A stretch of DNA of 64,000 bases from Actinomycetota bacterium. GTDB lineage: Bacteria > Actinomycetota > Acidimicrobiia > Acidimicrobiales > Ilumatobacteraceae. Under the pieces are notes generated by a model. It was given only the letters and a program-made list of their open reading frames with translations. It was not told the DNA's origin and made no database searches. Positions 33,940 to 42,797 of the stretch are shown in pieces (position 1 is the first letter of the stretch; each line of letters starts with the position of its first letter). The position numbers and the translations under genes are program-made. The stretch is taken from assembly GCA_016700055.1 (NCBI GenBank), contig CP064997.1:186001-250000 (forward strand), read 5' to 3'.

Positions 33940-35028
33940 TCAGGGCAGCAGCACGAGGTCGTCGCGGTGGATCACCTCGTGCACCATGCCGTCTGGCAGG
34001 TCACGCGTGTGGCGACCGGTGACGCGGCGCAGCTCGGTCGCGTCGACGAACACCATCCCCCTGGCGAACGGCACACCGTCGGGGCCGCGCACCTCGACGG
34101 TGTCTCCCTCCGCGAAGTCACCCTCCACCTCCACCACTCCCGCCGGTAGCAGCGACGTGTGGCGCTCGACCATCGCTTCGCGAGCGCCGCGGTCGACCAG
34201 CAGGGCACCGTTCACCTGCGACGCGAACGCGATCCACAGCTTGCGCGCGGCGAGCCTCCGCGCGTGCGGCTGGAACGTGGTGCCGAGCCCCCGCTCGCCG
34301 GCGACCGCGCCCGCGAGCACACCGGCGGCGCCGGAGTCGGCGATGACGGCGCGCACCCCCGACCACGACGCGATGCGCGCCGCGCCGAGCTTGGAGGCCA
34401 TGCCCCCGCTGCCGCGGTTCGAGCCGGTGGTGCCAGCGGTGACGGCCAGCAACGGGTCGTCGGCGGCCACCTCGGCGACCAGCTGCGCGGTGGGATCCTG
34501 GCGCGGGTCGGCGGTGAACAGCCCGGGAGTGTCGGTGAGCAGCACCAGCAGGTCGGCGTTCACCAGGTGCGCCACGAGCGCGGCCAGCCGGTCGTTGTCG
34601 CCGTAGCGGATCTCGTCGGACGCGATCGCGTCGTTCTCGTTGATCACCGGGATGCAGCCGAGCTCGAGCAGCCTGGTGAGGGTTCGGCGAGCGTGCAGGT
34701 ACTGCTGGCGGTCGACGAAGTCGTGGGGCACGAGCAGCACCTGCGCGGCGACCAGGCCGTGGTCACCGAGCGTCGAGTTGTAGACCTGCATCAGCCTCGC
34801 CTGGCCGGCCGCCGACAGCGCCTGTAGCGTGGGCACGTCGTTCGGGCGTTCGGGCAGGCCCAGGGCGGAAACGCCTGCCGAGACCGCTCCGCTCGTGACC
34901 ACGAGCACCTCGTGACCGCGGGCGCGCAGCTCGGCGACCTCGCCGCTCAGGCGCGTGATCACCGATCTGTCGATCACACCGAGCGCGTCGGTGAGCGAGG
35001 AGGTGCCGATCTTGACGACGACGCGCAT
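33940..35028 (-). CDS. proB: glutamate 5-kinase
   Basis: First step of proline synthesis: phosphorylates glutamate. 362 residues from ATG 35028. The amino-acid kinase domain has VVKIGTSSLTD, VTSGAVSAGVSALGL, PVINENDAIASDEIRYGDND and GTTGSNRGSGGMASKL. A C-terminal PUA domain (about 270-362, GALLVDRGAREAMVE and following) is present. Its ATG shares one base with the obgE stop (TGATG). No proA is seen within the window. Confidence 0.94.
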   Translation of the reverse strand: MRVVVKIGTSSLTDALGVIDRSVITRLSGEVAELRARGHEVLVVTSGAVSAGVSALGLPERPNDVPTLQALSAAGQARLMQVYNSTLGDHGLVAAQVLLVPHDFVDRQQYLHARRTLTRLLELGCIPVINENDAIASDEIRYGDNDRLAALVAHLVNADLLVLLTDTPGLFTADPRQDPTAQLVAEVAADDPLLAVTAGTTGSNRGSGGMASKLGAARIASWSGVRAVIADSGAAGVLAGAVAGERGLGTTFQPHARRLAARKLWIAFASQVNGALLVDRGAREAMVERHTSLLPAGVVEVEGDFAEGDTVEVRGPDGVPFARGMVFVDATELRRVTGRHTRDLPDGMVHEVIHRDDLVLLP

Positions 35029-36278
35029 CAGGGCTCCGGCACGTAGTCGAAGCTGAACCCGCCGATCCACACCACGTCACCCTCGCGCGCCCCGGCGCGG
35101 GCGAGCAGCTTGGCGACTCCTTGGCGCTTCAACCGCTCGTCGATGTAGGAGAGCGCTTCGGCCGTGGTGACGTCGTTCAGCGCCACCGTGCGCTCGGCCC
35201 GGCGACCGTGCACCCGGAACTGGTGCTCGTCGAGGCGTTCCACCCACGCGCCGTCGGCCTCGGGGCGCAGCACCACCACCCCCTCGTGGCGGGGACCCTC
35301 CTGGCGGGCTTCGTGCACCAGCGCGGCGAGCTGCCCGACGAGCTCACGCAGCCCGCGTCGCGTGACGGCCGAGATCGCGAGTCCATCCCACGCGGTCAGC
35401 ACCTCGTCGGTGGCGACGTCGGCCCTGGTGCCGACGACCACCCGCGGACGCTCGAGCAACTCGGGCTCGTAGTCGCCGAGCTCGGCGAGCAGCACCTCGA
35501 GCTGGTGCTCGGGCGAGGCCCCGTCGACAGAGGCGAGGTCGATCATCACGCACAACACCCGCGCCCGCTCGACGTGTCTCAGGAACTGGTGCCCGAGCCC
35601 GCGGCCCTGCGCGGCACCTTCGATCAGCCCGGGGATGTCGGCAACCACGAACTCGGTCTCGTCGTCGAGACGCACCACGCCGAGGTTCGGCTCCAAGGTG
35701 GTGAACGGGTAGTCGGCGATCTTCGGCTTCGCGGCGGAGACGACGCTGATCAGCGTGCTCTTGCCGGCGTTCGGGAAGCCGACGAGGGCGACGTCTGCCA
35801 TCAGGCGCAGGTCGAGCTTCAGCCAGCGATCCTCGCCGTGCTCGCCCTGCTCGGCGAAGCTCGGCGCCCGCCGCCGGTTGGACAAGAACCGCGCATTGCC
35901 CCGCCCGCCGCGGCCCCCGTGAGCGGCCAGCCAGCGGTCGCCGTGGTGGACGAGATCGGCGAGCACCTCGCCGGTGTACAGATCGCGGGCGGTGGTCCCT
36001 TCCGGCACGTGGATCTCGAGGCTGGCCCCACGCTTGCCGTGGAGGTCCTTGCCCTTGCCGTGCACCCCGTTGGTCGCCCGCCGATGGGGATGGTCGCGGA
36101 ACGCGAGCAGCGAGGCGACGTTGTGGCTGGCCACCAGCCAGACGTCGCCACCCTTGCCACCGTCGCCGCCGTTCGGCCCGCCGAGCACCACGGGGCCCTC
36201 ACGCCGGAACGACACGCAGCCGGCTCCGCCGTCTCCCCCACGTACGTTCAGCTGGCACTCGTCGACGAACCCACTCAT
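35028..36278 (-). CDS. obgE: GTPase ObgE/CgtA
   Basis: Ribosome-assembly and stress GTPase, 416 residues. The N-terminal glycine-rich Obg fold (VRGGDGGAGCVSFRRE, GGPNGGDGGKGGDVWLV) is followed by the G domain with P-loop GFPNAGKSTLISVVS, DIPGLIEGA (G3) and GTRADV (in the NKxD position), and a C-terminal OCT domain (about 330-416). It is normally next to rpmA; here the dGTPase gene intervenes in the opposite direction. The upstream side holds a TAGCCT hexamer 13 bases before the ATG. Confidence 0.95.
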   Translation of the reverse strand: MSGFVDECQLNVRGGDGGAGCVSFRREGPVVLGGPNGGDGGKGGDVWLVASHNVASLLAFRDHPHRRATNGVHGKGKDLHGKRGASLEIHVPEGTTARDLYTGEVLADLVHHGDRWLAAHGGRGGRGNARFLSNRRRAPSFAEQGEHGEDRWLKLDLRLMADVALVGFPNAGKSTLISVVSAAKPKIADYPFTTLEPNLGVVRLDDETEFVVADIPGLIEGAAQGRGLGHQFLRHVERARVLCVMIDLASVDGASPEHQLEVLLAELGDYEPELLERPRVVVGTRADVATDEVLTAWDGLAISAVTRRGLRELVGQLAALVHEARQEGPRHEGVVVLRPEADGAWVERLDEHQFRVHGRRAERTVALNDVTTAEALSYIDERLKRQGVAKLLARAGAREGDVVWIGGFSFDYVPEP

Positions 36279-36306
36279 AGCGTGACGGTCGAGGCTACCC
36301 GTTGCC

Positions 36307-36312
36307 TATCCT
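36307..36312 (+). promoter_or_regulatory. -10 hexamer TATCCT of the dGTPase gene
   Basis: TATCCT, 8 bases before GTG 36321, in the 42-base divergent gap with obgE. Confidence 0.45.
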
Positions 36313-36320
36313 CGACCACC

Positions 36321-37472
36321 GTGAGCGAAGACGCGCAGCAGCGGTCCGCACGCTGGGCGGCCACCATGGAAGGTCACGGCGCCGCGTCGACGGGCACCGA
36401 TGGCCTGCGGCTGGCGCACGCCGACTCGTGGGCGGGTCCCGGCTCCTCGGCGACGGTGCCGCGCACGGCGCGCGAAGACGCCGAGCACGCCGGCCTCGCC
36501 CCCCTCGCCACCCGCGCGTTCGGCCCGGGCGAGCGCGCGGTCGAAGAAGAACCGGATCCCTTCCGCACATGCTTCGAACGCGACCGCGACCGCATCCTGC
36601 ACGCCGCGGCCTTCCGCCGGCTGGCCGGCAAGACACAGGTGTTCATCTTCCCCGAGGACCACCAGCGCACCCGGCTCACCCATGCGCTCGAGGTGGCCCA
36701 GGTGGCCACGTCGGTCGCCCGTGGTCTGGGGTTGAACGTGGCCCTCACCGAGGCGATCGCGCTCGGCCACGACTGCGGGCACGGCCCCGGCGGCCACGCC
36801 AGCGAAGACGCGCTGAGCCCCTACGTGGCCGGCGGCTACGACCACGCCGTGTGGGGTGCCGACGAGACCCTGGTGCCGCTCAACTTGTGCGTCGAGACGC
36901 TCGACGGCATCCGCAACCACTCCTGGAGCCGGCCGGCGCCGTCCACCCCCGAGGGCGAGGTGGTCAGCTGGGCAGACCGGGTGGCGTACGTCTGCCACGA
37001 CTTCGAAGATGCCGTCGCCGCCGGCATCGTCACCGCCGAGATGTTGCCCGAGCTGGTCAGCGAACGCTGTGGCACCGCGCGCTCGCGTCAACTCGGCACG
37101 TTCATCGGGGCGATGCTGGCGGCCACCGCGGAGACGGGTCGCATCGGCATGCTCGCGCCGTTTGCCGAGGCACTCGCCGAGTTCCGCCGGTTCAACTACG
37201 ACCACGTGTACCTGCGCCCGGCCTCACGCCAGCAGGCGTCGCAGGTGATCGACCTGCTGCAGGCGCTCGTCGAGCACTACGCGGACCGGCCGAACCTGAT
37301 CCCCGTCGCGCACCGCCACGGCCCCGACGGTGGGCTCGACGCCGGCAGCCCCGAGGCGCTGCGCTCAGCCGTGGCATGGGTGGCGGGGATGACCGACCGC
37401 TTCGCCTGCCGGGAGGGCATCGCCCTGCTCGGCTGGACCCACGACCGCCTACCCGCCGGCATCGACGTCTAA
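36321..37472 (+). CDS. dgt: deoxyguanosinetriphosphate triphosphohydrolase-like (HD domain)
   Basis: Hydrolyses dNTPs to nucleoside and triphosphate. 383 residues from GTG 36321. HD-superfamily metal residues are in RRLAGKTQVF, RLTHALEVAQVA and GHDCGHGPGGHASE, with SWADRVAYVCHDFEDAV further on (the final Asp). The first ~75 residues are polar and poorly conserved. The gene is inverted relative to its neighbours and sits between rpmA and obgE, which are usually adjacent; its 3' end abuts the palindromic repeat at 37476-37522. Confidence 0.88.
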   Translation: MSEDAQQRSARWAATMEGHGAASTGTDGLRLAHADSWAGPGSSATVPRTAREDAEHAGLAPLATRAFGPGERAVEEEPDPFRTCFERDRDRILHAAAFRRLAGKTQVFIFPEDHQRTRLTHALEVAQVATSVARGLGLNVALTEAIALGHDCGHGPGGHASEDALSPYVAGGYDHAVWGADETLVPLNLCVETLDGIRNHSWSRPAPSTPEGEVVSWADRVAYVCHDFEDAVAAGIVTAEMLPELVSERCGTARSRQLGTFIGAMLAATAETGRIGMLAPFAEALAEFRRFNYDHVYLRPASRQQASQVIDLLQALVEHYADRPNLIPVAHRHGPDGGLDAGSPEALRSAVAWVAGMTDRFACREGIALLGWTHDRLPAGIDV

Positions 37473-37475
37473 GCG

Positions 37476-37522
37476 TTCTCGGTCGGATCAGGCGCGCTAT
37501 ACGTCACAAATCCGACCGAGAA
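37476..37522. repeat. palindromic repeat, copy 1 (13-bp arms)
   Basis: Arms TTCTCGGTCGGAT (37476-37488) and ATCCGACCGAGAA (37510-37522) are perfect inverted repeats around a 21-base loop containing CGCGCTATACGTCAC. The same arms and a nearly identical loop recur at 59403-59451. Both copies lie between convergent genes (here dgt and rpmA). It could be a REP-like element or a bidirectional terminator. Confidence 0.8.
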
Positions 37523-37536
37523 TGGAAGGGAAGAGA

Positions 37537-37791
37537 TCAGTCGAGCGGGAGCACGTCGATGACGCGGCGTCCACGCCGCTCACCGAACTTGACGCTGCCG
37601 TCGACGAGCGAGAACAGCGTGTCGTCGCCACCGATGCCGACGTTGCGGCCGGGGTGGAACTTGGTGCCCCGCTGGCGCACCAAGATGGTGCCGGCGGTGA
37701 TCTTCGTGCCGTCGAACGCCTTCACGCCGAGGCGCTGGGCGTTGGAGTCACGGCCGTTGCGGGTGGAACCGCCACCTTTGGTCTTCGACAT
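37537..37791 (-). CDS. rpmA: 50S ribosomal protein L27
   Basis: 84 residues. The typical N-terminus is KTKGGGSTRNGRDSNAQRLG, followed by GTILVRQRGTKFHPGRNVGIGGDDTLF. It begins without the cleavable extension seen in some Firmicutes. It is 9 bases downstream of rplU on the same transcript. Confidence 0.97.
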   Translation of the reverse strand: MSKTKGGGSTRNGRDSNAQRLGVKAFDGTKITAGTILVRQRGTKFHPGRNVGIGGDDTLFSLVDGSVKFGERRGRRVIDVLPLD

Positions 37792-37800
37792 GTCCGGTGC

Positions 37801-38112
37801 TCAGCCTTTCGCGATCGAGGTGATCTCGACGACGTGGTAGTGCTGGCGGTGACCGTAGCGACGGCGCTGGTTGGTGCGCCGCTTGTAGGTGAAGCCGTTG
37901 ATCTTCGGGCCCTTGGCGGCACCGACGATACGACCCTTCACCGACGCTCCGGCGAGCTCGGAGGGGGTGGCGAGGACACTCGACCCATCGACCACGAGCA
38001 CGGGCGAGAACGAGACGTCTGAGCCCTCGTCGGCGCCGAGCAGCTCGACGTGCACCTGCTGGCCTTCGGCCACGCGCACCTGCTTACCACCGGTTGCGAT
38101 CACTGCGTACAT
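37801..38112 (-). CDS. rplU: 50S ribosomal protein L21
   Basis: 103 residues beginning MYAVIATGGKQVRVAEGQ, with the C-terminal KRRTNQRRRYGHRQHYHVVEI typical of L21. A TAGGAT hexamer lies 9 bases before the ATG (38122-38127), so the rplU-rpmA pair probably has its own promoter downstream of the RNase gene. Confidence 0.97.
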   Translation of the reverse strand: MYAVIATGGKQVRVAEGQQVHVELLGADEGSDVSFSPVLVVDGSSVLATPSELAGASVKGRIVGAAKGPKINGFTYKRRTNQRRRYGHRQHYHVVEITSIAKG

Positions 38113-38160
38113 AGCGGATCGATCCTACCCGTCGGGCCGGCGCCTTCCACTCCCCGGGTC

Positions 38161-40101
38161 TCACTCGAGCAGGCGGTGGTCCACAGTGACGCCTCTGCCC
38201 TCGCACTCCGGGCAGACCTCGGAGAAGTTGGTCAACAACCCCTCGCCGATGCGCTTGCGGGTCATCTCGACGAGGCCGAGGTCGGAGATGTCGAACACCT
38301 GCGTGCGGGTCTTGTCCCTGGCCAGCGCGTCACGGAAGGCGTCGACCACCCTGCGCCGGTTCTCCTTCACCTCCATGTCGATGAAGTCGATCACGATGAT
38401 CCCGCCGATGTCACGCAGGCGCAGCTGGCGGGCGACCTCTTCGGCGGCCTCCAAGTTGTTGTGGAACACGGTGGCCTCGAGGTTCGAGGTGCCGACGTTC
38501 TTGCCCGTGTTCACGTCGATCACCGTGAGCGCCTCTGTGTGCTCGATGATCAACGACCCTCCCGAGGGCAGCCACACCTTGCGGTCGAGCGCCTTGTGGA
38601 TCTGCTCGTGGATGTGGAACCGCTCGAAGAGCGGCAGCCCCTCGGCGTCGGCGTCGTAGAGCTCGACTCGGTCCGCGAGCTCGGGATTGAAGTCGCGGAC
38701 GTAGCTCTCGACCTCTTGGTGCAGGCGGGGGTCGTCGATGACGATGCCGCGGTAGTCGGCGTTGAACTCCTCGCGGATCACCCGCACCGCGAGCTCGGGC
38801 TCGCGGTAGAGCAGCGTCGGCACCCTGGCCGAGGTGGCCGACTTCTCGATCTGGGTCCACTCGTCGAGCAGGCGCGTGATGTCGGCGCGCAGCTCGTGCT
38901 CGGAGGCGTCCTCGGCGGCCGTGCGCACGATCAGCCCGTGCTCGGCCGGCTTGACCCGGTCGAGGATGGCGCGGAGGCGCTTGCGCTCGTCGTCGGGAAG
39001 GCGCTTGGAGATGCCGTACGTCCGCGAGTTGGGGATCAGCACCACGAAGCGCCCCGGCAGGGAGATCTCCTGGGTGAGGCGCGCGCCCTTCGCGCCGATC
39101 GGGTTCTTCGTGACCTGGCAGACGATCATCTGCCGGGCACGCAGGATCTGCTCGATGCGCGGTTCGCCGGTGCCCTCGACGATGTCTTCGGCGTCGTACT
39201 GCACGTCGCCGCGGTAGAGCACGGCGTTCTTGGGGGTGGCGATGTCGACGAACGCAGCCTCCATGCCCGGCAGCACGTTCTGCACCCGGCCGAGGTAGAT
39301 GCTGCCGTGGATCTGGGAGATGTCGTCTGAAGGCCGGCTGACGTAGTGCTCGATCAGGCTGCGCCCCTCGAGCACCGCCACCTGGGTGAGGTTCTCCCGC
39401 ACCTGGACGCACATCAAGTAGCGCCCGATCGGGCGCCCGTTGCGCTCCCGGCCGCGACGCCGCTCGATCGCCTCCTCCGGAGCGAGCAACTCGGCCTCGC
39501 CGGCGCGCTCCTTACCGCGCCCTCCCCGGGTACGCCGCTTGCGTGAGGGATCGCCCGGCGCGCCCTTCGTGAGCGCGGCGCTGCTCGCGCCTTTCGCCGA
39601 ACCCCGCGACTTGTTCCGGGCTCCACCGCCCTTGGAACCGTCGTCGCCACGCCCGCCGCCGGCGGGCGCGGGCCGGGCGACGGGGGGTGCGGGCCGGGTG
39701 TCGCCGATCTGGGGTCGGCGCGGCACGAGCGCCTCGGCCGCGACCTGCGGGGAGAGCACCTTGCCCTCGATCGGTCGGTCGGGCAGCTCGGGCTGGTCCT
39801 CGGCCAACTCGCCGGCCACATCGGCCGACTCGGGCGCCGCCGCCTGGTCATCGTCGGCGAGTGCCGGCTGGCCACCGCCCGAGCGCGCCGGCTTGCGGTT
39901 ACGACCCCCACGCGACCCGCGACGGCGCTTCTTGCGCACGCTCGGATCGCCGATATCGCCGTCCGCCGCGTCGTTCATCGTGTCGTCCGCCGCGTCGTCC
40001 ATCGCGTGGTTCATCGTGTCGTCCACGGTGTCGTTCATCGTGTCGTCGGCCGTGTGGCCGACCGGTTCAGCGTCGGGCGACGCTGAGTGTTGCTCGGTCA
40101 T
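38161..40101 (-). CDS. rne: ribonuclease E/G
   Basis: Endoribonuclease for mRNA decay and rRNA processing, 646 residues. The catalytic core lies in the C-terminal two-thirds: S1-like SIYLGRVQNVLPGMEAAFVD, DNase-like VIDVNTGKNVG and GIIVIDFIDME (metal Asp residues), and Zn-link CPECEGRG near the end. The N-terminal ~220 residues are a low-complexity extension: DDTMND-type acidic repeats (about 19-48), then KKRRRGSRGGRNRKP and Ala/Gly/Pro-rich basic sequence, probably RNA or partner binding. Such an N-terminal arm is seen in actinobacterial RNase E. Its start overlaps the DUF2344 gene by 35 bases. Confidence 0.93.
   Translation of the reverse strand: MTEQHSASPDAEPVGHTADDTMNDTVDDTMNHAMDDAADDTMNDAADGDIGDPSVRKKRRRGSRGGRNRKPARSGGGQPALADDDQAAAPESADVAGELAEDQPELPDRPIEGKVLSPQVAAEALVPRRPQIGDTRPAPPVARPAPAGGGRGDDGSKGGGARNKSRGSAKGASSAALTKGAPGDPSRKRRTRGGRGKERAGEAELLAPEEAIERRRGRERNGRPIGRYLMCVQVRENLTQVAVLEGRSLIEHYVSRPSDDISQIHGSIYLGRVQNVLPGMEAAFVDIATPKNAVLYRGDVQYDAEDIVEGTGEPRIEQILRARQMIVCQVTKNPIGAKGARLTQEISLPGRFVVLIPNSRTYGISKRLPDDERKRLRAILDRVKPAEHGLIVRTAAEDASEHELRADITRLLDEWTQIEKSATSARVPTLLYREPELAVRVIREEFNADYRGIVIDDPRLHQEVESYVRDFNPELADRVELYDADAEGLPLFERFHIHEQIHKALDRKVWLPSGGSLIIEHTEALTVIDVNTGKNVGTSNLEATVFHNNLEAAEEVARQLRLRDIGGIIVIDFIDMEVKENRRRVVDAFRDALARDKTRTQVFDISDLGLVEMTRKRIGEGLLTNFSEVCPECEGRGVTVDHRLLE
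39964..40060 (-). repeat. ~24-bp imperfect tandem repeat in the 5' end of rne
   Basis: Three imperfect units plus a half unit encode DDTMND-like octapeptides (DDTMNDTV, DDTMNHAM, DDTMNDAA). The GTCGTCC/GTTCAT pattern on the plus strand repeats with a period of about 24 bases. Confidence 0.6.
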
Positions 40102-40831
40102 CTATCTCGTCCTTTCCGGCGCCCGCCCCGCGGGGGTGCGCCTCGTGATCGACGGGCATCAGCTCGTGGCGCCCGCCGTCACGTTCGATCCATTGGTGGG
40201 TGCGTAGCACCCGGTACACGACGTCGTAGGGATCGACGCCGGGGAACAGCACCTTGACCAGCTCGTAGGGTCGCAGGGCGCGACCGTCGCTCGTCAACTC
40301 CGCGGTGAGGTTGACCTCGTCCGAATCCGTCGAGGCTACGGCCAGGTCGACGATCGCCGGACGCACGTCGTCCGTGCGCAGCTCGCCCTTGCGTTCACGC
40401 TCGAGGTGGAGCTGGTCGGCGCCGAGGGCGTCGGAGACCGCCGCGGCCACCGTGGACGGCGACACGCCGCGCAGGGTGATCGACCACGTGCAGGAGACGA
40501 CGTCCTCCTGTAGCGACGCACCGACGGGCCGCAGCGCCACGGCCGTCACCTCGAAACCGGTGGGCAGCGCATCGCTGAGGCGGAGAGCCAGGTCGGGATC
40601 GAGCAACTCCCCCGCCTCGTCGGTGAGCTCCACGTCGAGGTATTCACCGAGCGACTCCGCCCCGGTCGGCAGCGCCAGCCCGAACGAGATCCGCGCCCGG
40701 GGCGAGAACCCGCCCGACAGCGCGACCGGTTGTCCCGCCTTGCGCAGTGCCCGCTCCCAGATGCGCGCCGTGTCTCGGTGGCTGGTGAAGCGCACCTTGC
40801 CGAGCTTGGTGTAACGCACGCGCACCTTCAC
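40067..40831 (-). CDS. DUF2344 (TIGR03936-type) protein
   Basis: 254 residues from GTG 40831. The N-terminus VRVRYTKLGKVRFTSHRDTARIWERALRKAG, then SGGFSPRARISFGLALPTGAES, is the DUF2344 signature. Function is unknown; it is found beside, or fused to, the B12-binding radical SAM protein encoded just upstream, with which it overlaps (GTGA). The last ~35 residues are polar and overlap the rne start. A role in RNA modification or ribosome-linked chemistry is often guessed from context; I cannot show it. Confidence 0.85.
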   Translation of the reverse strand: MKVRVRYTKLGKVRFTSHRDTARIWERALRKAGQPVALSGGFSPRARISFGLALPTGAESLGEYLDVELTDEAGELLDPDLALRLSDALPTGFEVTAVALRPVGASLQEDVVSCTWSITLRGVSPSTVAAAVSDALGADQLHLERERKGELRTDDVRPAIVDLAVASTDSDEVNLTAELTSDGRALRPYELVKVLFPGVDPYDVVYRVLRTHQWIERDGGRHELMPVDHEAHPRGAGAGKDEIDDRATLSVARR

Positions 40832-42768
40832 CGCGCCACTCCTACCGTCACCGGCACCGCGCCGGCGAGGGCGAGATCCTGGCCGGTGCCCTGGCTGCCG
40901 CCGGCGGGCGCAACGGTGGAGGCGACCACGTGCTCGAGCCCGTAGCCGGTGCAGACCCCGCAGTCGTAGCACGGCGTCCAGCGGCAGTCCTCCACACCGG
41001 AGCCGGCGAGTGCCGCCTGCCAGTCCTGCCACAAGAAGTCGGGGTGCAGCCCCGCAGACAGGTGATGCCAGGCGAAGATCTCGTCCTCGGCGCGGTGGCG
41101 GAACACGTACCAGTCGAGTGAGAGACCCTCGGCCGCCATCGCGTCGGTCCAGCGGCGCACGTCGAAGAACTCGGTCCACTCCTGGAACGTCCCCCCTGCG
41201 CGCCACACCCGCTCGATCACGGCGCCGATGCGGCGGTCGCCGCGGCTGACGATGCCTTCTGCCAGGGTCGCCGCCGGGTCGTGCCACTTGAGCTTCACCC
41301 CGCCGGCGCGATGGGTGGCGTCACGCAGCATGCGGATTCTGCGGCCGAGCTCGGCCTCGGTGAACTGGCCGAACCACTGGAACGGGGTGTGCGCCTTCGG
41401 CACGAAGCCGCCGATGCTCGCGGTGACGCTGGCCCGGTTCGTGTATCCCTTGCCGATCTGCACGCAGCGGCGAGCGAGCTCGGCGATGCCGAGCGTGTCG
41501 TCGTCGGTCTCCGTCGGCAGGCCGGTGAGGAAGTAGAGCTTCATCCTCGTCCAGCCGTTCGCGAAGGCGGACTCGACCGCGCCGTAGAGATCGTCGTCGG
41601 TGATCAACTTGTTGATCACGCTGCGCATCCTCCACGTTCCGGCCTCGGGAGCGAAGGTGAGCCCGCTGCGACGCCCTCCGGCCACCTGCGCGGCGAGACC
41701 GACCGTGAACGCGTCGACGCGCAGGCTCGGCAGGCTGACCGACGTCGTCCCGCAGACGGTGGGGTCGAGCACCGTCTCGGCGATCAGCGGCTCGATGCCG
41801 CTGTAGTCGGCCGTCGACAGCGAGCTGAGGCTCACCTGGTCGTGGCCGGTGCGGCGCAGGCCGTCGGCGATCAAGGTGCGCACCTGCTCGGCAGGGCGTT
41901 CCCGCACCGGCCTGGTGATCATCCCCGCCTGACAGAACCGGCAGCCGCGGGTGCAGCCACGGAACACCTCGACGGTCAACCGGTCGTGCACGACCTCGGT
42001 GAGCGGCGCGAGGGGACGCCGCGGGTAGGGCCACGCCCCGAGGTCGGCGACGGTGCGCTTGTCGACCCGATCCGGCACGTCGGAGAAGCGCGGCGTGATC
42101 GCCGCGATGCGCTGCCCGTCGTACTCGACGTCGTAGAGCGACGGCACGTACACCCCGGGGATCCGGGCGAGAGCACGCAGCACCGCCTCGCGCGAACCCT
42201 CGGTGCGCCCGCTCGCCTTCCATTCGCGCACCACTTCGGTGATCTCGCCGACCACCTCCTCGCCTTCACCGAGCACCGCCGCGTCGATGAAGTCGGCGAA
42301 GGGCTCCGGGTTGAAGGCGGCGTGACCGCCGACGAGCACCAGGGGATGTTCGGGACGGCGGTGCTCGCTGCGCACCGGCACCCCGGCGAGGTCGACCATG
42401 TTCAGCAGATTCGTGTAGACGAGCTCGGCGGAGAGGTTGAACGCGAGCAGGTCGAACTCGCCGGCCGCGCGGTGGGTGTCGACGGAGAACAGCGGCACCC
42501 CACGCTCACGCATCAGGCGCTCGAGGTCGACCCAGGGCGCATAGGTGCGCTCCGCGACGGCGTCGTCGCGCTCGTTCACGACCTCGAACAGGATCTGCAG
42601 TCCCTGGTTGGGCAGGCCGATCTCGTAGGTGTCGGGATAGGCGAACAGCCAGCTCACCTTCCCGGGAGCGTGCTGGGGGACGATTGCACCGTCCTCGCAG
42701 CCGATGTACCGCGCCGGCTTCTGCACCCTGGCCAGGAGCGGATCGAGCCGCGACCAGAGAGATGTCAT
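40828..42768 (-). CDS. B12-binding radical SAM protein (TIGR03960-type)
   Basis: 646 residues. The N-terminal part (about 30-200) looks like a B12-binding-like domain with PDTYEIGLPNQGLQILFEVVN and LVLVGGHAAFNPEPFADFID. The radical SAM domain follows, with the [4Fe-4S] motif VFRGCTRGCRFCQAG (CxxxCxxC) near 276, then FAPEAGTWRMRSVINK. A C-terminal Cys set, CRWTPCYDCGVCTGYG, may bind a second cluster. The reaction is unknown. It is coupled to DUF2344 and to the cell-shape genes upstream. Confidence 0.88.
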   Translation of the reverse strand: MTSLWSRLDPLLARVQKPARYIGCEDGAIVPQHAPGKVSWLFAYPDTYEIGLPNQGLQILFEVVNERDDAVAERTYAPWVDLERLMRERGVPLFSVDTHRAAGEFDLLAFNLSAELVYTNLLNMVDLAGVPVRSEHRRPEHPLVLVGGHAAFNPEPFADFIDAAVLGEGEEVVGEITEVVREWKASGRTEGSREAVLRALARIPGVYVPSLYDVEYDGQRIAAITPRFSDVPDRVDKRTVADLGAWPYPRRPLAPLTEVVHDRLTVEVFRGCTRGCRFCQAGMITRPVRERPAEQVRTLIADGLRRTGHDQVSLSSLSTADYSGIEPLIAETVLDPTVCGTTSVSLPSLRVDAFTVGLAAQVAGGRRSGLTFAPEAGTWRMRSVINKLITDDDLYGAVESAFANGWTRMKLYFLTGLPTETDDDTLGIAELARRCVQIGKGYTNRASVTASIGGFVPKAHTPFQWFGQFTEAELGRRIRMLRDATHRAGGVKLKWHDPAATLAEGIVSRGDRRIGAVIERVWRAGGTFQEWTEFFDVRRWTDAMAAEGLSLDWYVFRHRAEDEIFAWHHLSAGLHPDFLWQDWQAALAGSGVEDCRWTPCYDCGVCTGYGLEHVVASTVAPAGGSQGTGQDLALAGAVPVTVGVAR

Positions 42769-42797
42769 GGTGGGCGGATTCTACCGGCCGGCGCCGA

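Noticed and set aside
39964..40060. Repeat array as a CRISPR
   Set aside because: Units are short, imperfect, directly adjacent without unique spacers, and in frame within rne.
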